This document shows, one piece after another, positions 37,143 to 45,990 of a DNA stretch of 64,000 nucleotides. Under the pieces are notes generated by a model. The model was not told the origin of the DNA and ran no database searches. It saw nothing but the letters and a program-made list of their open reading frames with translations. Where the stretch lies: assembly GCA_964454445.1 (NCBI GenBank), contig CAYVTD010000004.1:1-64000 (forward strand), written 5' to 3'. Source of the stretch: CAYVTD01 sp964454445 (GTDB lineage Bacteria; Bacteroidota; Ignavibacteria; Kapaibacteriales; UBA2268). Position 1 is the stretch's first letter, and the number at the start of each line of letters is the position of its first letter. The position numbers and the translations under genes are program-made.

Positions 37143-38615
37143 ATGGGAAATGAACTAAAACTAATGTCTCCACTGCTGATAATCGGCATTTTTTCAATTG
37201 TTGTGCTTATGTTTGACGCTTTTTTCCGCGACAAAAAAGCACTATCCTTTTGGACAAGTATTCTGGCTTTGATACTGACAGGCATATCTGCTGTTTATAT
37301 ATTAATCAATCAGGATCGTTGGATAAACACCATCAGTTTCGACAACTCCTTTACTAAAGGAATGATTAATTTTGGAGGCTACAGTCCTTTTTTTGATATA
37401 ATTTTCTGTTTGGCAGGCATAATGACTTTATTGGCTTCGCGCGGTTTTATCAAAAGAGAATACAAGGAATTAAACGAGTTTTATGCAATGTTCCTCTTTG
37501 CCATCACCGGCACAATGCTCATCGCACATTCGGCAAATCTGCTGATGCTGTTTGTTGGTATCGAGCTTATGTCCATATCATTTTATGTGCTTGCCGGCTA
37601 TTTCCGCACTTCAATCAACTCCGTCGAAGCTGCCTTAAAATATTTCCTCCTTGGCTCGTTTGCCACTGGATTTTTACTTTATGGAATGGCAATGATTTAT
37701 GGAGCTACAGGCACTCTCGACTTGACAATAATTACTTTGACTGTAAATAGTGGCACTGCAACCCCCGTTTATTTAATAATCGGAATGGGCTTGATGCTCG
37801 TTGGCTTGAGCTTTAAAGTTGCTGCCTTCCCATTCCATCAATGGGCACCAGATGTCTATACCGGGTCGCCAACTGTTGTAACTGCCTTTATGAGCACTGC
37901 CGGAAAAGGCGCAGCGCTTATAGCCTTTATTATAATTGCAAGAGCAATCATCGTTCCTTCGATAGATGCAGTTGATATGCAAGAAGGAATGAAATTGGCA
38001 CAAATTATGATTGCTGTCATCTCTGCCGCAACAATGTTGGTTGGCAATATTACCGCACTTGTGCAAAAGAATGTGAAAAGAATGCTTGCCTACTCTTCTG
38101 TTGCCCACGCCGGATATCTGCTAATGGGCATTGTGGCAAACAACGAACGCGGCTGGACAGGAATTGTATTTTACATAACTGCTTATATTTTTATGCAGAT
38201 AGGTGCATTCATAATCGTTTCCGTTTTGGAAAAAAACGAAAAAAATATGGAACTTGACGATTATTCCGGGCTTAGCAAATCGAACCCCGTCCTTGCGGCT
38301 ATGATGGCAATATTTATGCTTTCGCTCGCCGGCATTCCACCATTTGCAGGTTTTTTCGGTAAATACTATTTATTTGCAGCAGCGATGGAAGCTGGCTTTA
38401 CCTGGCTTACAATTGTCGCCGTAATTTCTTCGATTATATCTATTTACTTCTATATCGGATTAATTGTTTATATGTATTTCAAAGAACAAGGCGAAACCGT
38501 TCTTCAACCAAAGCCCGGACTTGCTGGCATTACATTAACTATTTCCGTTCTTGGAGTTACGTTGCTCGGCATCTTTCCTTCGTTTCTGATTGAGCTTGCC
38601 AAGTCTTTATTTTAA
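37143..38615 (+). CDS. nuoN: NADH-quinone oxidoreductase subunit N
   Basis: A 490-residue, 14-helix subunit. It has SANLLMLFVGIELMSISFYVLAGY (functional Glu), EAALKYFLLGSFATGFLLYG, KVAAFPFHQWAPDVYTGSPT and NVKRMLAYSSVAHAGYLLMG. The last two are the usual NuoN signatures. It completes the membrane-arm antiporter trio with the two preceding genes. A quinone-binding/Fe-S arm must be encoded elsewhere. The ribosome site is GGGAAA about 8 bases upstream. Confidence 0.95.
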   Translation: MGNELKLMSPLLIIGIFSIVVLMFDAFFRDKKALSFWTSILALILTGISAVYILINQDRWINTISFDNSFTKGMINFGGYSPFFDIIFCLAGIMTLLASRGFIKREYKELNEFYAMFLFAITGTMLIAHSANLLMLFVGIELMSISFYVLAGYFRTSINSVEAALKYFLLGSFATGFLLYGMAMIYGATGTLDLTIITLTVNSGTATPVYLIIGMGLMLVGLSFKVAAFPFHQWAPDVYTGSPTVVTAFMSTAGKGAALIAFIIIARAIIVPSIDAVDMQEGMKLAQIMIAVISAATMLVGNITALVQKNVKRMLAYSSVAHAGYLLMGIVANNERGWTGIVFYITAYIFMQIGAFIIVSVLEKNEKNMELDDYSGLSKSNPVLAAMMAIFMLSLAGIPPFAGFFGKYYLFAAAMEAGFTWLTIVAVISSIISIYFYIGLIVYMYFKEQGETVLQPKPGLAGITLTISVLGVTLLGIFPSFLIELAKSLF

Positions 38616-38739
38616 CATTTTTCTACAATTCGACTTTTTCTTTTTTCTAAAAATGTGTTCAATAAAATTGACAATATTATTAAATAAAAAAAGTCAATAA
38701 CTGAATAATTATCATAAATGAATATATCAAGGAGAATAA

Positions 38740-39267
38740 ATGAAGTACATCTATATACTTGCAATTTCGTTCATTGTTGTGCTTTTTATTGCCTGCACAG
38801 AAACAACAAATGAGCCAAAAACAACATTAATGACTTTGGAAGAACTAAAATCTATACCTGGTTTCGAGTGGTTCTCTCCTGAATTTAATGACTATACTCC
38901 TGAAAAGGATATAATAGACCAAATAGAAAATTTGTATTCACCAACAAATCACAAATTCTATATTTTTGCTAATCCCTCTTGCGCTTGCACAGGAACACAG
39001 AAAACATTTCCAAGCATATTAAAAACTCTCGTTGAATCTGGAATTAGCGAAACAAATTTCGAGATTTATTCAATTCCAACTGCTTTGTCAGCGCAGCCTT
39101 ATGAGCATAGATTTAAGCTAAACAGTTTACCTGCTGCATTCACTATGAGGATAAAAGGCAGCGATACGACTTATTATTCCATTATCGATACGCTTGATTC
39201 TGTACGCTCTGCAAATCCAAGTATAAACGAAAAAATCGAACATTTTATTCTTCATAGCCTGCAATAG
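38740..39267 (+). CDS. Thioredoxin-like lipoprotein with a CxC motif
   Basis: A 175-residue protein with a lipoprotein signal (LFIAC, lipidated C19), so it is membrane-anchored outside the cytoplasm. The remainder looks like a thioredoxin fold: a strand KFYIFANPS is followed by C81-A-C83, then a helix, and LNSLPAAFTM with P131 at the position of the cis-proline. The usual CxxC is replaced by CxC, as in some thiol isomerase mimics and redox proteins. A role in periplasmic disulfide exchange or reduction is inference. A strong ribosome site (AAGGAG) lies about 7 bases before the ATG. The next gene starts 5 bases after its stop, but that gene is a glycosyltransferase with no obvious link. Confidence 0.65.
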   Translation: MKYIYILAISFIVVLFIACTETTNEPKTTLMTLEELKSIPGFEWFSPEFNDYTPEKDIIDQIENLYSPTNHKFYIFANPSCACTGTQKTFPSILKTLVESGISETNFEIYSIPTALSAQPYEHRFKLNSLPAAFTMRIKGSDTTYYSIIDTLDSVRSANPSINEKIEHFILHSLQ

Positions 39268-39272
39268 TTCAT

Positions 39273-40589
39273 TTGAAAAATGTATTAATCATAGCTTATT
39301 ATTTCCCACCTTCGGGAGGTCCCGGTGGGCAAAGAGTGCTGAAACATGTTCGATATTTGCCTGAATTTGGCTACGAGCCGATAGTATTAACAGTGTCGAA
39401 TGGTCAGTTTCCCGCAAGAGACGAGTCGCTTTTCAAAGAAATTCCCGAACATACTAAAGTTTATAGAACACCTATATACGAACCCTACGATTTTTATAGA
39501 TTAGTAACCGGTAAAAAAGCCGGTAGCGCTATCGATGTTAATACCATTAAAAAAGAAGGCGAAAAACTCGGTCTAAGCGAACGCTTTGCCGAATTTATTC
39601 GAGCTACTTTTTTCATCCCAGATGCCCGAATGTTGTGGCAATTGACAGCAAGAAAAGAAATTTTACGGATAAGCCGTCTGTACAAACTCGATGCTGTTGT
39701 AAGCTCCTCGCCTCCATACACTTGCTCGCTTCTTGCCCGTTATGCCAAACGAAAATTGGGTATTCCCTGGATAGCTGAATTTCGAGACCCTTGGACAGGC
39801 TTTATTTCCTCGCCAAAACGATGGTTTTTGCCGAGAGCTATCGACAAGCATTTGGAACACTCCGTTTTTAAAGAGGCAGATGCTGTCGAATATGCCTGGA
39901 AGGGAATAATGATAGATGCTTTTGAAAAGTATCCAGAGCTAAATGCCAAGAAATTTCATCATATTCCCAATGGCTTCGACTCTAACGACTTCCCCAAATT
40001 GGAAGTTCAAAAAAATAAAAACTTTACGCTAACTTACACCGGTTCGCTCTATGGAAGGCGAAATCCTGCTAGTTTGTTTGCATCAATTGAGATGTTAATT
40101 AAAGATGGGAAATTAAAATCTGACGATTTTACGCTACGTTTTGTTGGAAGATTTGGCGCGGAAATAGAAGAGATGTTCGACACAGCTAGTTTTCGCGATT
40201 CAATAGAAAGAATATCGTATTTACCTCATAGCGAAAGCATCAAGCAGCTTTTACAATCCGATACACTTTTGCTAATTGTTGATGAATCAAAAGAAAGCAA
40301 GGAAATTGTCCCCGGCAAAGTGTATGAATATATTGGTGTTAAAAAGCCAATTATTGCCATCGCGCCACACGAGAGCGCCATTGCCGATTTACTCGAAGAA
40401 ACTCAATCAGGGAAAACAGCCCATCAAAGCGAAATCAACTATATAGCAAACACTTTCCTTGATTTATTACAAAATTGGAAATCAGGCAATAATCCATTTC
40501 AACCGAATGAAGTAGCTATACAAAAATATGAAAGACGCGAAAGTGCAAAAAAACTAGCTAGTTTGCTCGATTCTGTCGTTCTCACTTAA
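39273..40589 (+). CDS. Glycosyltransferase family 4
   Basis: A 438-residue GT-B glycosyltransferase. KNVLIIAYYFPPSGGPGGQRVLKH is the classic N-terminal acceptor-domain strand with its Gly-rich loop. The C-terminal domain has TYTGSLYGRRNP, FVGRFG and EIVPGKVYEYIGVKKPIIAI with the donor-phosphate Glu. The protein resembles those making cell-surface polysaccharides or glycoproteins. The start is TTG: it sits exactly at the family N-terminus and only 5 bases after the preceding stop. The 3' end overlaps the convergent lipoprotein gene by 8 bases. Confidence 0.85.
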   Translation: MKNVLIIAYYFPPSGGPGGQRVLKHVRYLPEFGYEPIVLTVSNGQFPARDESLFKEIPEHTKVYRTPIYEPYDFYRLVTGKKAGSAIDVNTIKKEGEKLGLSERFAEFIRATFFIPDARMLWQLTARKEILRISRLYKLDAVVSSSPPYTCSLLARYAKRKLGIPWIAEFRDPWTGFISSPKRWFLPRAIDKHLEHSVFKEADAVEYAWKGIMIDAFEKYPELNAKKFHHIPNGFDSNDFPKLEVQKNKNFTLTYTGSLYGRRNPASLFASIEMLIKDGKLKSDDFTLRFVGRFGAEIEEMFDTASFRDSIERISYLPHSESIKQLLQSDTLLLIVDESKESKEIVPGKVYEYIGVKKPIIAIAPHESAIADLLEETQSGKTAHQSEINYIANTFLDLLQNWKSGNNPFQPNEVAIQKYERRESAKKLASLLDSVVLT

Positions 40590-41100
40590 TTACTTTGCAA
40601 ACCTTTCTCAACTTGCCTTCGTCAATTAAGCGGTTAAGCTGTTCAATAAGATTAGTAAAAGCAGTTCTATTGCCGCAATCAATCAACTCGATTAAGGGAT
40701 CTTTGTCAATTATATTCTCATACAAAAAAACTGGCGATGGCATAGTATCCAAAGAGGCATAATCACCATAACTCATTTTTAGAAAAGCTACATTTAGATT
40801 TATTCCTCTTAAATCGAGCAAATATCCATTATTTAATTTCATAGGAATAGGAAAAACGCCATCAACATATACATCATCTGGACTAGGATAAGATGCAATT
40901 TCGCTTTTATCATCATTTAAGTTTACTGGAACAAGGTTGTCATAATCGCCTTTAGTTTTATAAACATGCACTTGCGGGCCAGGCGTATATTTAGGAACAA
41001 AATTGTCGATGTTGCCCTTATCTGCTGCGCCTCCATTGCTAGTATTTTTACAGCTACAACCCATTAAAACAAGCAGTATTAATAAAACTACAGTTTTCAT
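40582..41100 (-). CDS. Lipoprotein of unknown function coupled to the T9SS protease
   Basis: A 172-residue lipoprotein: hydrophobic LILLVLMGC with lipidated C15, then a linker. The ordered domain includes VHVYKTKGDYDNLVPVNLND, EIASYPSPDDVY, LNNGYLLDLRGIN and a terminal helical region. I recognise the segment pattern as a conserved Bacteroidota-type unknown, without an assigned function. The start ATG overlaps the protease stop (ATGA), so expression is coupled to the secreted C10 protease. A protease inhibitor or chaperone role is a reasonable inference because C10 proteases often have inhibitor partners, but the sequence does not show it. An alternative ATG lies two codons upstream. Confidence 0.65.
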   Translation of the reverse strand: MKTVVLLILLVLMGCSCKNTSNGGAADKGNIDNFVPKYTPGPQVHVYKTKGDYDNLVPVNLNDDKSEIASYPSPDDVYVDGVFPIPMKLNNGYLLDLRGINLNVAFLKMSYGDYASLDTMPSPVFLYENIIDKDPLIELIDCGNRTAFTNLIEQLNRLIDEGKLRKVCKVIK

Positions 41101-43718
41101 TTGCATTTAATAACCCTTTTTGTGAAACTGCCCTTGTTTGTGTTAAAACGCAAATAATAGACACCATCAGCCAAGTTGCTTATATTAAACCTTGCTTTAC
41201 TTGCCATGTTCTCGATATCGAGCGAATTTATTATCTGTCCATAAAGATTCAATAAATCAATTTTATAAATATTAATCTTGTTTTGATTCAAATCAACATT
41301 TACGTAATCAATTGAAGGATTTGGAAATATGTTCACCAATCCTTCATCAATATCTTCATCAATTCCTGAAGCTGCTGTTCTGAATATCGAAAGATCTAAC
41401 AAATATGAACCAGTCTCGCCAGAAAAATATGGGGCTACGCGAAAATAAACTGTTGCAGGACCTTTGACTTTGATATTACTTAGCATAACATCATCAAAAG
41501 CTTCGGAGAAATAATTGCCATCAGTAGAATATGAAAATATTGCATCAACAGAATAAATGTTGCCGTTTCCGCTATTCTGTGCATCATGCAATCTGCCTGT
41601 TATTGTGTAATTGTAGCCAGCAGGCAAAACGATTTTATAGAAGTCATTATCAGTGCCAATGTGGACATTTGAACCTTCCGTGTTGGGCGTTGCCTTGTTG
41701 TTCGAAAATGTAATTGGCAAAGTATAAGATTCGGCAATCTTATTGTTTGGCTCATATTTATCGGGAGAAAGAGAAGGAAGCTGAACGGTAACTTTAATCG
41801 GGTTTTGATGATACGTTGAACCTGTCAATTGCCAGCCACTATTGTTGTAATTATGCAAAACTGCAAGCAAATAGGTCCCTTGCTCAACATCAACAGAAGA
41901 ACTGTTAAATGTAAGGTATGGAGAGTTGTAAGTATAGCCGGCAGGCAAACCATTCTCCTCACTCATAGTCCCAATTAGTTGCGCAAGAGAGCCATCTAAA
42001 TTATATAAAGCAACTGCATATTGTCCATAAAATGTAGTCCCGCCATGATTAAGAATATTCAAATTTACCGACATCGAACGACCTTGAATTAGCGTCAATC
42101 CAGGATTTACTGTTATATCTGAATTAAGTTCGATACTATTCGGATGAACAACTTGGATCTGAGCTATATTGAGATAATCGTCGGTGTTTTCGACAATGCT
42201 CCAATTACCTGATGTAGGACGATAGAAAACAGCTATATAATATACTCCCGGCAGCATACTAAGCAAACCGGCATTGTCAAAAACAAGATTGTTTTGATAA
42301 GTATAACCTGCTTGCAAAGAATAGCCGGAAAGGACTTTGACAAAATCAATAAAGTTCAAATCTTCGTCGAAAATTGCAGCGCAATAATCACCATTGAAGT
42401 TCGTTTTTCCTTTGTTTGCAATGTTGGTGCTAACGCTAAAACCTTGCCCATAGTTAATCATACCAGCAGAAGGGATAAGATTATCATTAAGTGTTAATAG
42501 TAATTCCTGCTGGTTGCTTGGCGGTTCTATGCCAATAACGATCTGTTGATAACTGTTAAAAGAACCTGTGCCGCCGCCAGTACCAATGCCAGATGGATTG
42601 AGTGCATTTGTTTTAAAAAATCCATCATAATACCCGCTCCAGCCCCAATTAAAATGGAAAAAGCCATTGTTATCGTAACCATCGCAGACAAAGCAATGAC
42701 CTCCACCTTGGCCTGTCCCGGCATATAGAACAGGTCTGTTTGCGTTTAGCTCATCCATTAACAAATTAGCCCATTGCTGTTCGCTATATGCTGATTTCAG
42801 AACACCTTTTAAAGTGCTTTTATAGCCAAAATATGTTTTAAGGGCATATTCAGAGCAATGTTGCACAGGCGAAACAGAAGAAGTAACATAAGCACCGCTC
42901 CCGCCTTCTGCACCAATGCCATAATCCATATCCACACTAACTCCACAATGCAACATAAGAGTAGCAACTGCAGTATTATTTGAATTAAGCATATTGGGCA
43001 TTTCTGACCATTTATAGCTTGCGCTTCCAAAATTTGCAGATAAAGTGCCATATTTCGAATGATTATACGAATGAAAGCCGAAACCTGTGGCGGGGTAATT
43101 CCAGTATTTCATTATTTGTGCCATCGCAGTGGCAACGCAACCTGTAACGGTTCTTTCTCCGCTTCTCGCATCTAAGGGACATAAAGCATTATAATATGGC
43201 GACTGGTCCCATTTGGTAGTAATCAAAGGATTAACGCTCGCGGCAATTTTCGCCGGAGTATACTTTTCCGGTGAATTGATATAGTGATCCCACTCGTTTG
43301 TTATTGTTGGCGTTGCTGCTAATTTCTTTTCAATAATATACTGAGTTTCTTTTTTATATCCTTCTAACCACTTTCTCACATTAGGTGGTATATTGTTCGG
43401 GTCGAAGCTACTTTCGTTAGAATATGCAAGAATTGGAGAAACATTGTCGTCGCCAGAAATTATAACAAACCCAGACTGATCGACATTGAAAATATAAAAC
43501 AATATTATCCTATCAGAAAAACCATTGTTTGAGGACTGTTTCGAGCTTTCTGTGTAAGAAAGTCTAAGATCAGTCCTTGCTAATGGCATAGCATATTTCG
43601 AATTTGATTTATAAAAGTTGAGTGCAACAGTTTTGGCGGTGCTTTCGTCAATTGGCTTTGAATAAACCGATGCAGCAGTTAAAGCTAGCAAGCACAGAAG
43701 TATAGTAAGTTTTTTCAT
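41097..43718 (-). CDS. C10 (streptopain) cysteine protease with T9SS sorting domain
   Basis: An 873-residue exported protease. It has a signal peptide (KKLTILLCLLALTAASVYS), a propeptide-like N-terminal region (ESTAKTVALNFYKS, IILFYIFNVDQSGFVIISGDD) and a C10 peptidase core. Catalytic C194 is in TVTGCVATAMAQIMKYW and H341 in GGGHCFVCDGY, with FHFNWGWSGYYDGFF following. Two Ig-like repeats follow, each with AGYTY, then L.F and GxYxxAV; then a PPC-like domain (KYEPNNKIAES). Last is a type A T9SS tail: NIFPNPSIDYVNV, LLNLYGQII, ADGVYYLRF and TKRVIK. It is probably exported through the outer membrane by T9SS, anchored or released at the surface. ATG at 43718 has AAGGTG upstream. The T9SS machinery is not in this window. 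Confidence 0.92.
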   Translation of the reverse strand: MKKLTILLCLLALTAASVYSKPIDESTAKTVALNFYKSNSKYAMPLARTDLRLSYTESSKQSSNNGFSDRIILFYIFNVDQSGFVIISGDDNVSPILAYSNESSFDPNNIPPNVRKWLEGYKKETQYIIEKKLAATPTITNEWDHYINSPEKYTPAKIAASVNPLITTKWDQSPYYNALCPLDARSGERTVTGCVATAMAQIMKYWNYPATGFGFHSYNHSKYGTLSANFGSASYKWSEMPNMLNSNNTAVATLMLHCGVSVDMDYGIGAEGGSGAYVTSSVSPVQHCSEYALKTYFGYKSTLKGVLKSAYSEQQWANLLMDELNANRPVLYAGTGQGGGHCFVCDGYDNNGFFHFNWGWSGYYDGFFKTNALNPSGIGTGGGTGSFNSYQQIVIGIEPPSNQQELLLTLNDNLIPSAGMINYGQGFSVSTNIANKGKTNFNGDYCAAIFDEDLNFIDFVKVLSGYSLQAGYTYQNNLVFDNAGLLSMLPGVYYIAVFYRPTSGNWSIVENTDDYLNIAQIQVVHPNSIELNSDITVNPGLTLIQGRSMSVNLNILNHGGTTFYGQYAVALYNLDGSLAQLIGTMSEENGLPAGYTYNSPYLTFNSSSVDVEQGTYLLAVLHNYNNSGWQLTGSTYHQNPIKVTVQLPSLSPDKYEPNNKIAESYTLPITFSNNKATPNTEGSNVHIGTDNDFYKIVLPAGYNYTITGRLHDAQNSGNGNIYSVDAIFSYSTDGNYFSEAFDDVMLSNIKVKGPATVYFRVAPYFSGETGSYLLDLSIFRTAASGIDEDIDEGLVNIFPNPSIDYVNVDLNQNKINIYKIDLLNLYGQIINSLDIENMASKARFNISNLADGVYYLRFNTNKGSFTKRVIKCK

Positions 43719-43986
43719 CTTCGACACCTTAAAACAATTTAACAATAGTTGTTACAAATTTCTATTTCTATTATTGCTTTATCTATTATAAATTTTCATA
43801 ACGCAATTTAGTTATTTTTTATTTTATTTAATAAAAAAACTATATATATATAAAATTATTTCATTATTAAATGAAAAAAAACAAAAAAAGATTATTTAAC
43901 ACTTTACCTCAAATTCTCACGTTAATAGGAATAATTCTTATAAAAACAGGGGTGAAGCAAGGATTTAACAAGTAAGAAGAGTTAAT

Positions 43987-44676
43987 ATGTCAGAAAAAAT
44001 ACGTAATCTATTCGGTCAAATATCTGGGAAATATGATTTGCTAAACGATTTGCTTTCGTTTGGCATTCATCGGCTTTGGCGAAAAACAGCAGTTCGGCAA
44101 TCTGCTTGCTCGAAAGGAGACAAAGTGTTGGATTTGGCTGCTGGAACAGGCGATCTTTCAATCGAGTTTTTTCATAAAACAGGCGCCGATGGCAAAGTTG
44201 TTGCAACAGATTTCTGTCCGGATATGTTGGTATTGGCTGAAGAAAAATTCAAAAAACTTGGCCTGCCAATCGAAACAAAACAAGTCGATGCTCTTGCCAT
44301 TGACTATCCGGATAATAGTTTCGATATTGTTTCCATTGGTTTTGGCATTCGCAACGTCGATTCTATCGAGTTGTGCTTGCTCGAGATGGCTCGCGTTCTA
44401 AAACCTGGCGGGAAAGCTGTCGTTCTTGAGTTTGGCAAGCCTCAGGGCTTCTTTAAAATAATATTTGATTTATATAGCAGGATTATGATGCCATTAATGG
44501 GTAAGATATTTTTGAGAAACGGTTCGGCTTACGATTATCTTCGCAGTAGCTCGGCAAAGTTTCCCTGTCGGGAAGCATTTACAGACATAATGAGAATTAC
44601 AGGAAAATTTAAAAATATTCGTTTTTCAGCTTTAAGCCGTGGAATAGCTTATATTTATATAGGCGAACGGAAATAA
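43987..44676 (+). CDS. menG: Demethylmenaquinone methyltransferase MenG/UbiE
   Basis: A 229-residue class I SAM methyltransferase of UbiE type. N-terminal FGQISGKYDLLNDLLSFGIHRLWR, SAM-binding D49-L-A-A-G-T-G-D56, ATDFCPDMLVLAEEK, FDIVSIGFGIRNV and C-terminal ARVLKPGGKAVVLEFGKP are typical. It methylates demethylmenaquinone to menaquinone, the last step of menaquinone synthesis. The start has AAGAAG upstream. It stops 12 bases before the stop of the convergent DNA methyltransferase. Other men genes are not adjacent. Confidence 0.93.
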   Translation: MSEKIRNLFGQISGKYDLLNDLLSFGIHRLWRKTAVRQSACSKGDKVLDLAAGTGDLSIEFFHKTGADGKVVATDFCPDMLVLAEEKFKKLGLPIETKQVDALAIDYPDNSFDIVSIGFGIRNVDSIELCLLEMARVLKPGGKAVVLEFGKPQGFFKIIFDLYSRIMMPLMGKIFLRNGSAYDYLRSSSAKFPCREAFTDIMRITGKFKNIRFSALSRGIAYIYIGERK

Positions 44677-44688
44677 AACTTGATATAC

Positions 44689-45990
44689 TTAAAAAAGTTG
44701 CAATATCGGCTTATTATTTTCTTTTTTTCTTGAAGAAATTTGAAATGTTCTATTCTTTGGTGATTTCTCGCAAATTACTATATATTCACAGAGCATTGTC
44801 TTGAGTTTTTTTCCTTTGATGTTTGTTGGTGAGTTCATCGATGGCATTGCTTTATTGCTCAGAGCTCGTTCATAAGTAATAATATGATTTATTCCGTTTT
44901 CTTCGAATTTCTCAGCGATGAATTGGTCAGTCGGCAATAATACATTTTTAACTGTTCTATTTCCGACGACATAAATCACTTTGCCCTTTTCATTAATGCT
45001 CTTGGCAACATCAATAATTGATGACTCAAGATCGAAATAAAAAGAAGATACATCGATTGCTCTTTTATTGTCGGTTTTGCAAATATCGCTGATGTAATCA
45101 GCAATTAAACCTTTTTGATATAATCTATTTGCTTTTTTCCCTCCCATCAACATTCTATCAATTTTTCGGGCATAACTAAAGCCGCCCCATTCGTTGGCCA
45201 GAGTAGAAAACTGACCGTAAGCAACGGTAGTAGAACTGTCCCCATAAGGAGGGCTTGTCAGCACTACATCGTATTTCTTTTCTTCTGCTTTGAAACCGAG
45301 TTGCTTGACATCGACAATAGTATTTTCTTTTAATTTTGGAAAATATACATTAGAATAGATAAAGAAAACTTCGTTTAATTTCTTAAAATATACTCCAAAT
45401 ACATCTGGATTGAAATTCAAGATCTCTTCGGGCTTCATCCTAAAGAGTTTAAATTCATTATTTCTGGTAAAAGAGCACTCCCTTACAGTTTCTGAAAACG
45501 GTACTAGGAAAAAGTTTCTAATATCCTGATTTTTAACTTTTTGTATGAAATATCTAAGGACATTTAAATTGCTTTTTACTTCTTTTGAATACCAAAAATC
45601 AATATTTGTTATCTTAGGAAGTTCAAGTGAATTAATATTATGTTCATTTTTAATAAATTCAAAGATATCTTCTCTTAATTTTTTCTTCGCTGTAAACAAC
45701 TCGTCGATTGAAACTTTTGTAAATTTAACTTTTGAAATTAGAACAGCAAGAGGATTCAAATCGTAACCGTACATTTCATTGATTCCACACTCTAAGCCGG
45801 CAGCAAAGGTAGAACCTGAACCACAATATGGATCCAAGAGTAACCCAGAACCGATATTCAAATCGTTAAAAACTTTAATTCCGATTTGTGGAAGCATCGT
45901 AGCAGGATATTTATGCAAATTTGGGTATTTACTTGCATAAGACTGATTAAAAAAATCATATCCAGTATGTCTTTCTACAGGATATATCAT
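44689..45990 (-). CDS. DNA methyltransferase (N4-cytosine/N6-adenine type) of an R-M pair
   Basis: A 433-residue SAM-dependent DNA methyltransferase. Motif I is L-L-D-P-Y-C-G-S-G-S-T-F at 51-62, and the catalytic motif IV is T245-S-P-P-Y249-G-D. The order motif I to motif IV with a long insertion (residues 85-240, probably target recognition) is as in amino-methyltransferases. TSPPY is common in N4-cytosine enzymes, while N6-adenine remains possible. Its start overlaps the restriction gene stop (ATGA), so the pair is co-translated. By analogy with MvaI/BcnI, an N4-cytosine mark in a CC(W/S)GG-type site is likely but unproved. Confidence 0.87.
   Translation of the reverse strand: MIYPVERHTGYDFFNQSYASKYPNLHKYPATMLPQIGIKVFNDLNIGSGLLLDPYCGSGSTFAAGLECGINEMYGYDLNPLAVLISKVKFTKVSIDELFTAKKKLREDIFEFIKNEHNINSLELPKITNIDFWYSKEVKSNLNVLRYFIQKVKNQDIRNFFLVPFSETVRECSFTRNNEFKLFRMKPEEILNFNPDVFGVYFKKLNEVFFIYSNVYFPKLKENTIVDVKQLGFKAEEKKYDVVLTSPPYGDSSTTVAYGQFSTLANEWGGFSYARKIDRMLMGGKKANRLYQKGLIADYISDICKTDNKRAIDVSSFYFDLESSIIDVAKSINEKGKVIYVVGNRTVKNVLLPTDQFIAEKFEENGINHIITYERALSNKAMPSMNSPTNIKGKKLKTMLCEYIVICEKSPKNRTFQISSRKKENNKPILQLF

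Noticed and set aside
38614..38690. Hairpin AACATTTTT/AAAAATGTGTT after nuoN as a terminator
   Set aside because: The arms are AT-only, separated by about 20 bases, and no T-run follows the second arm.
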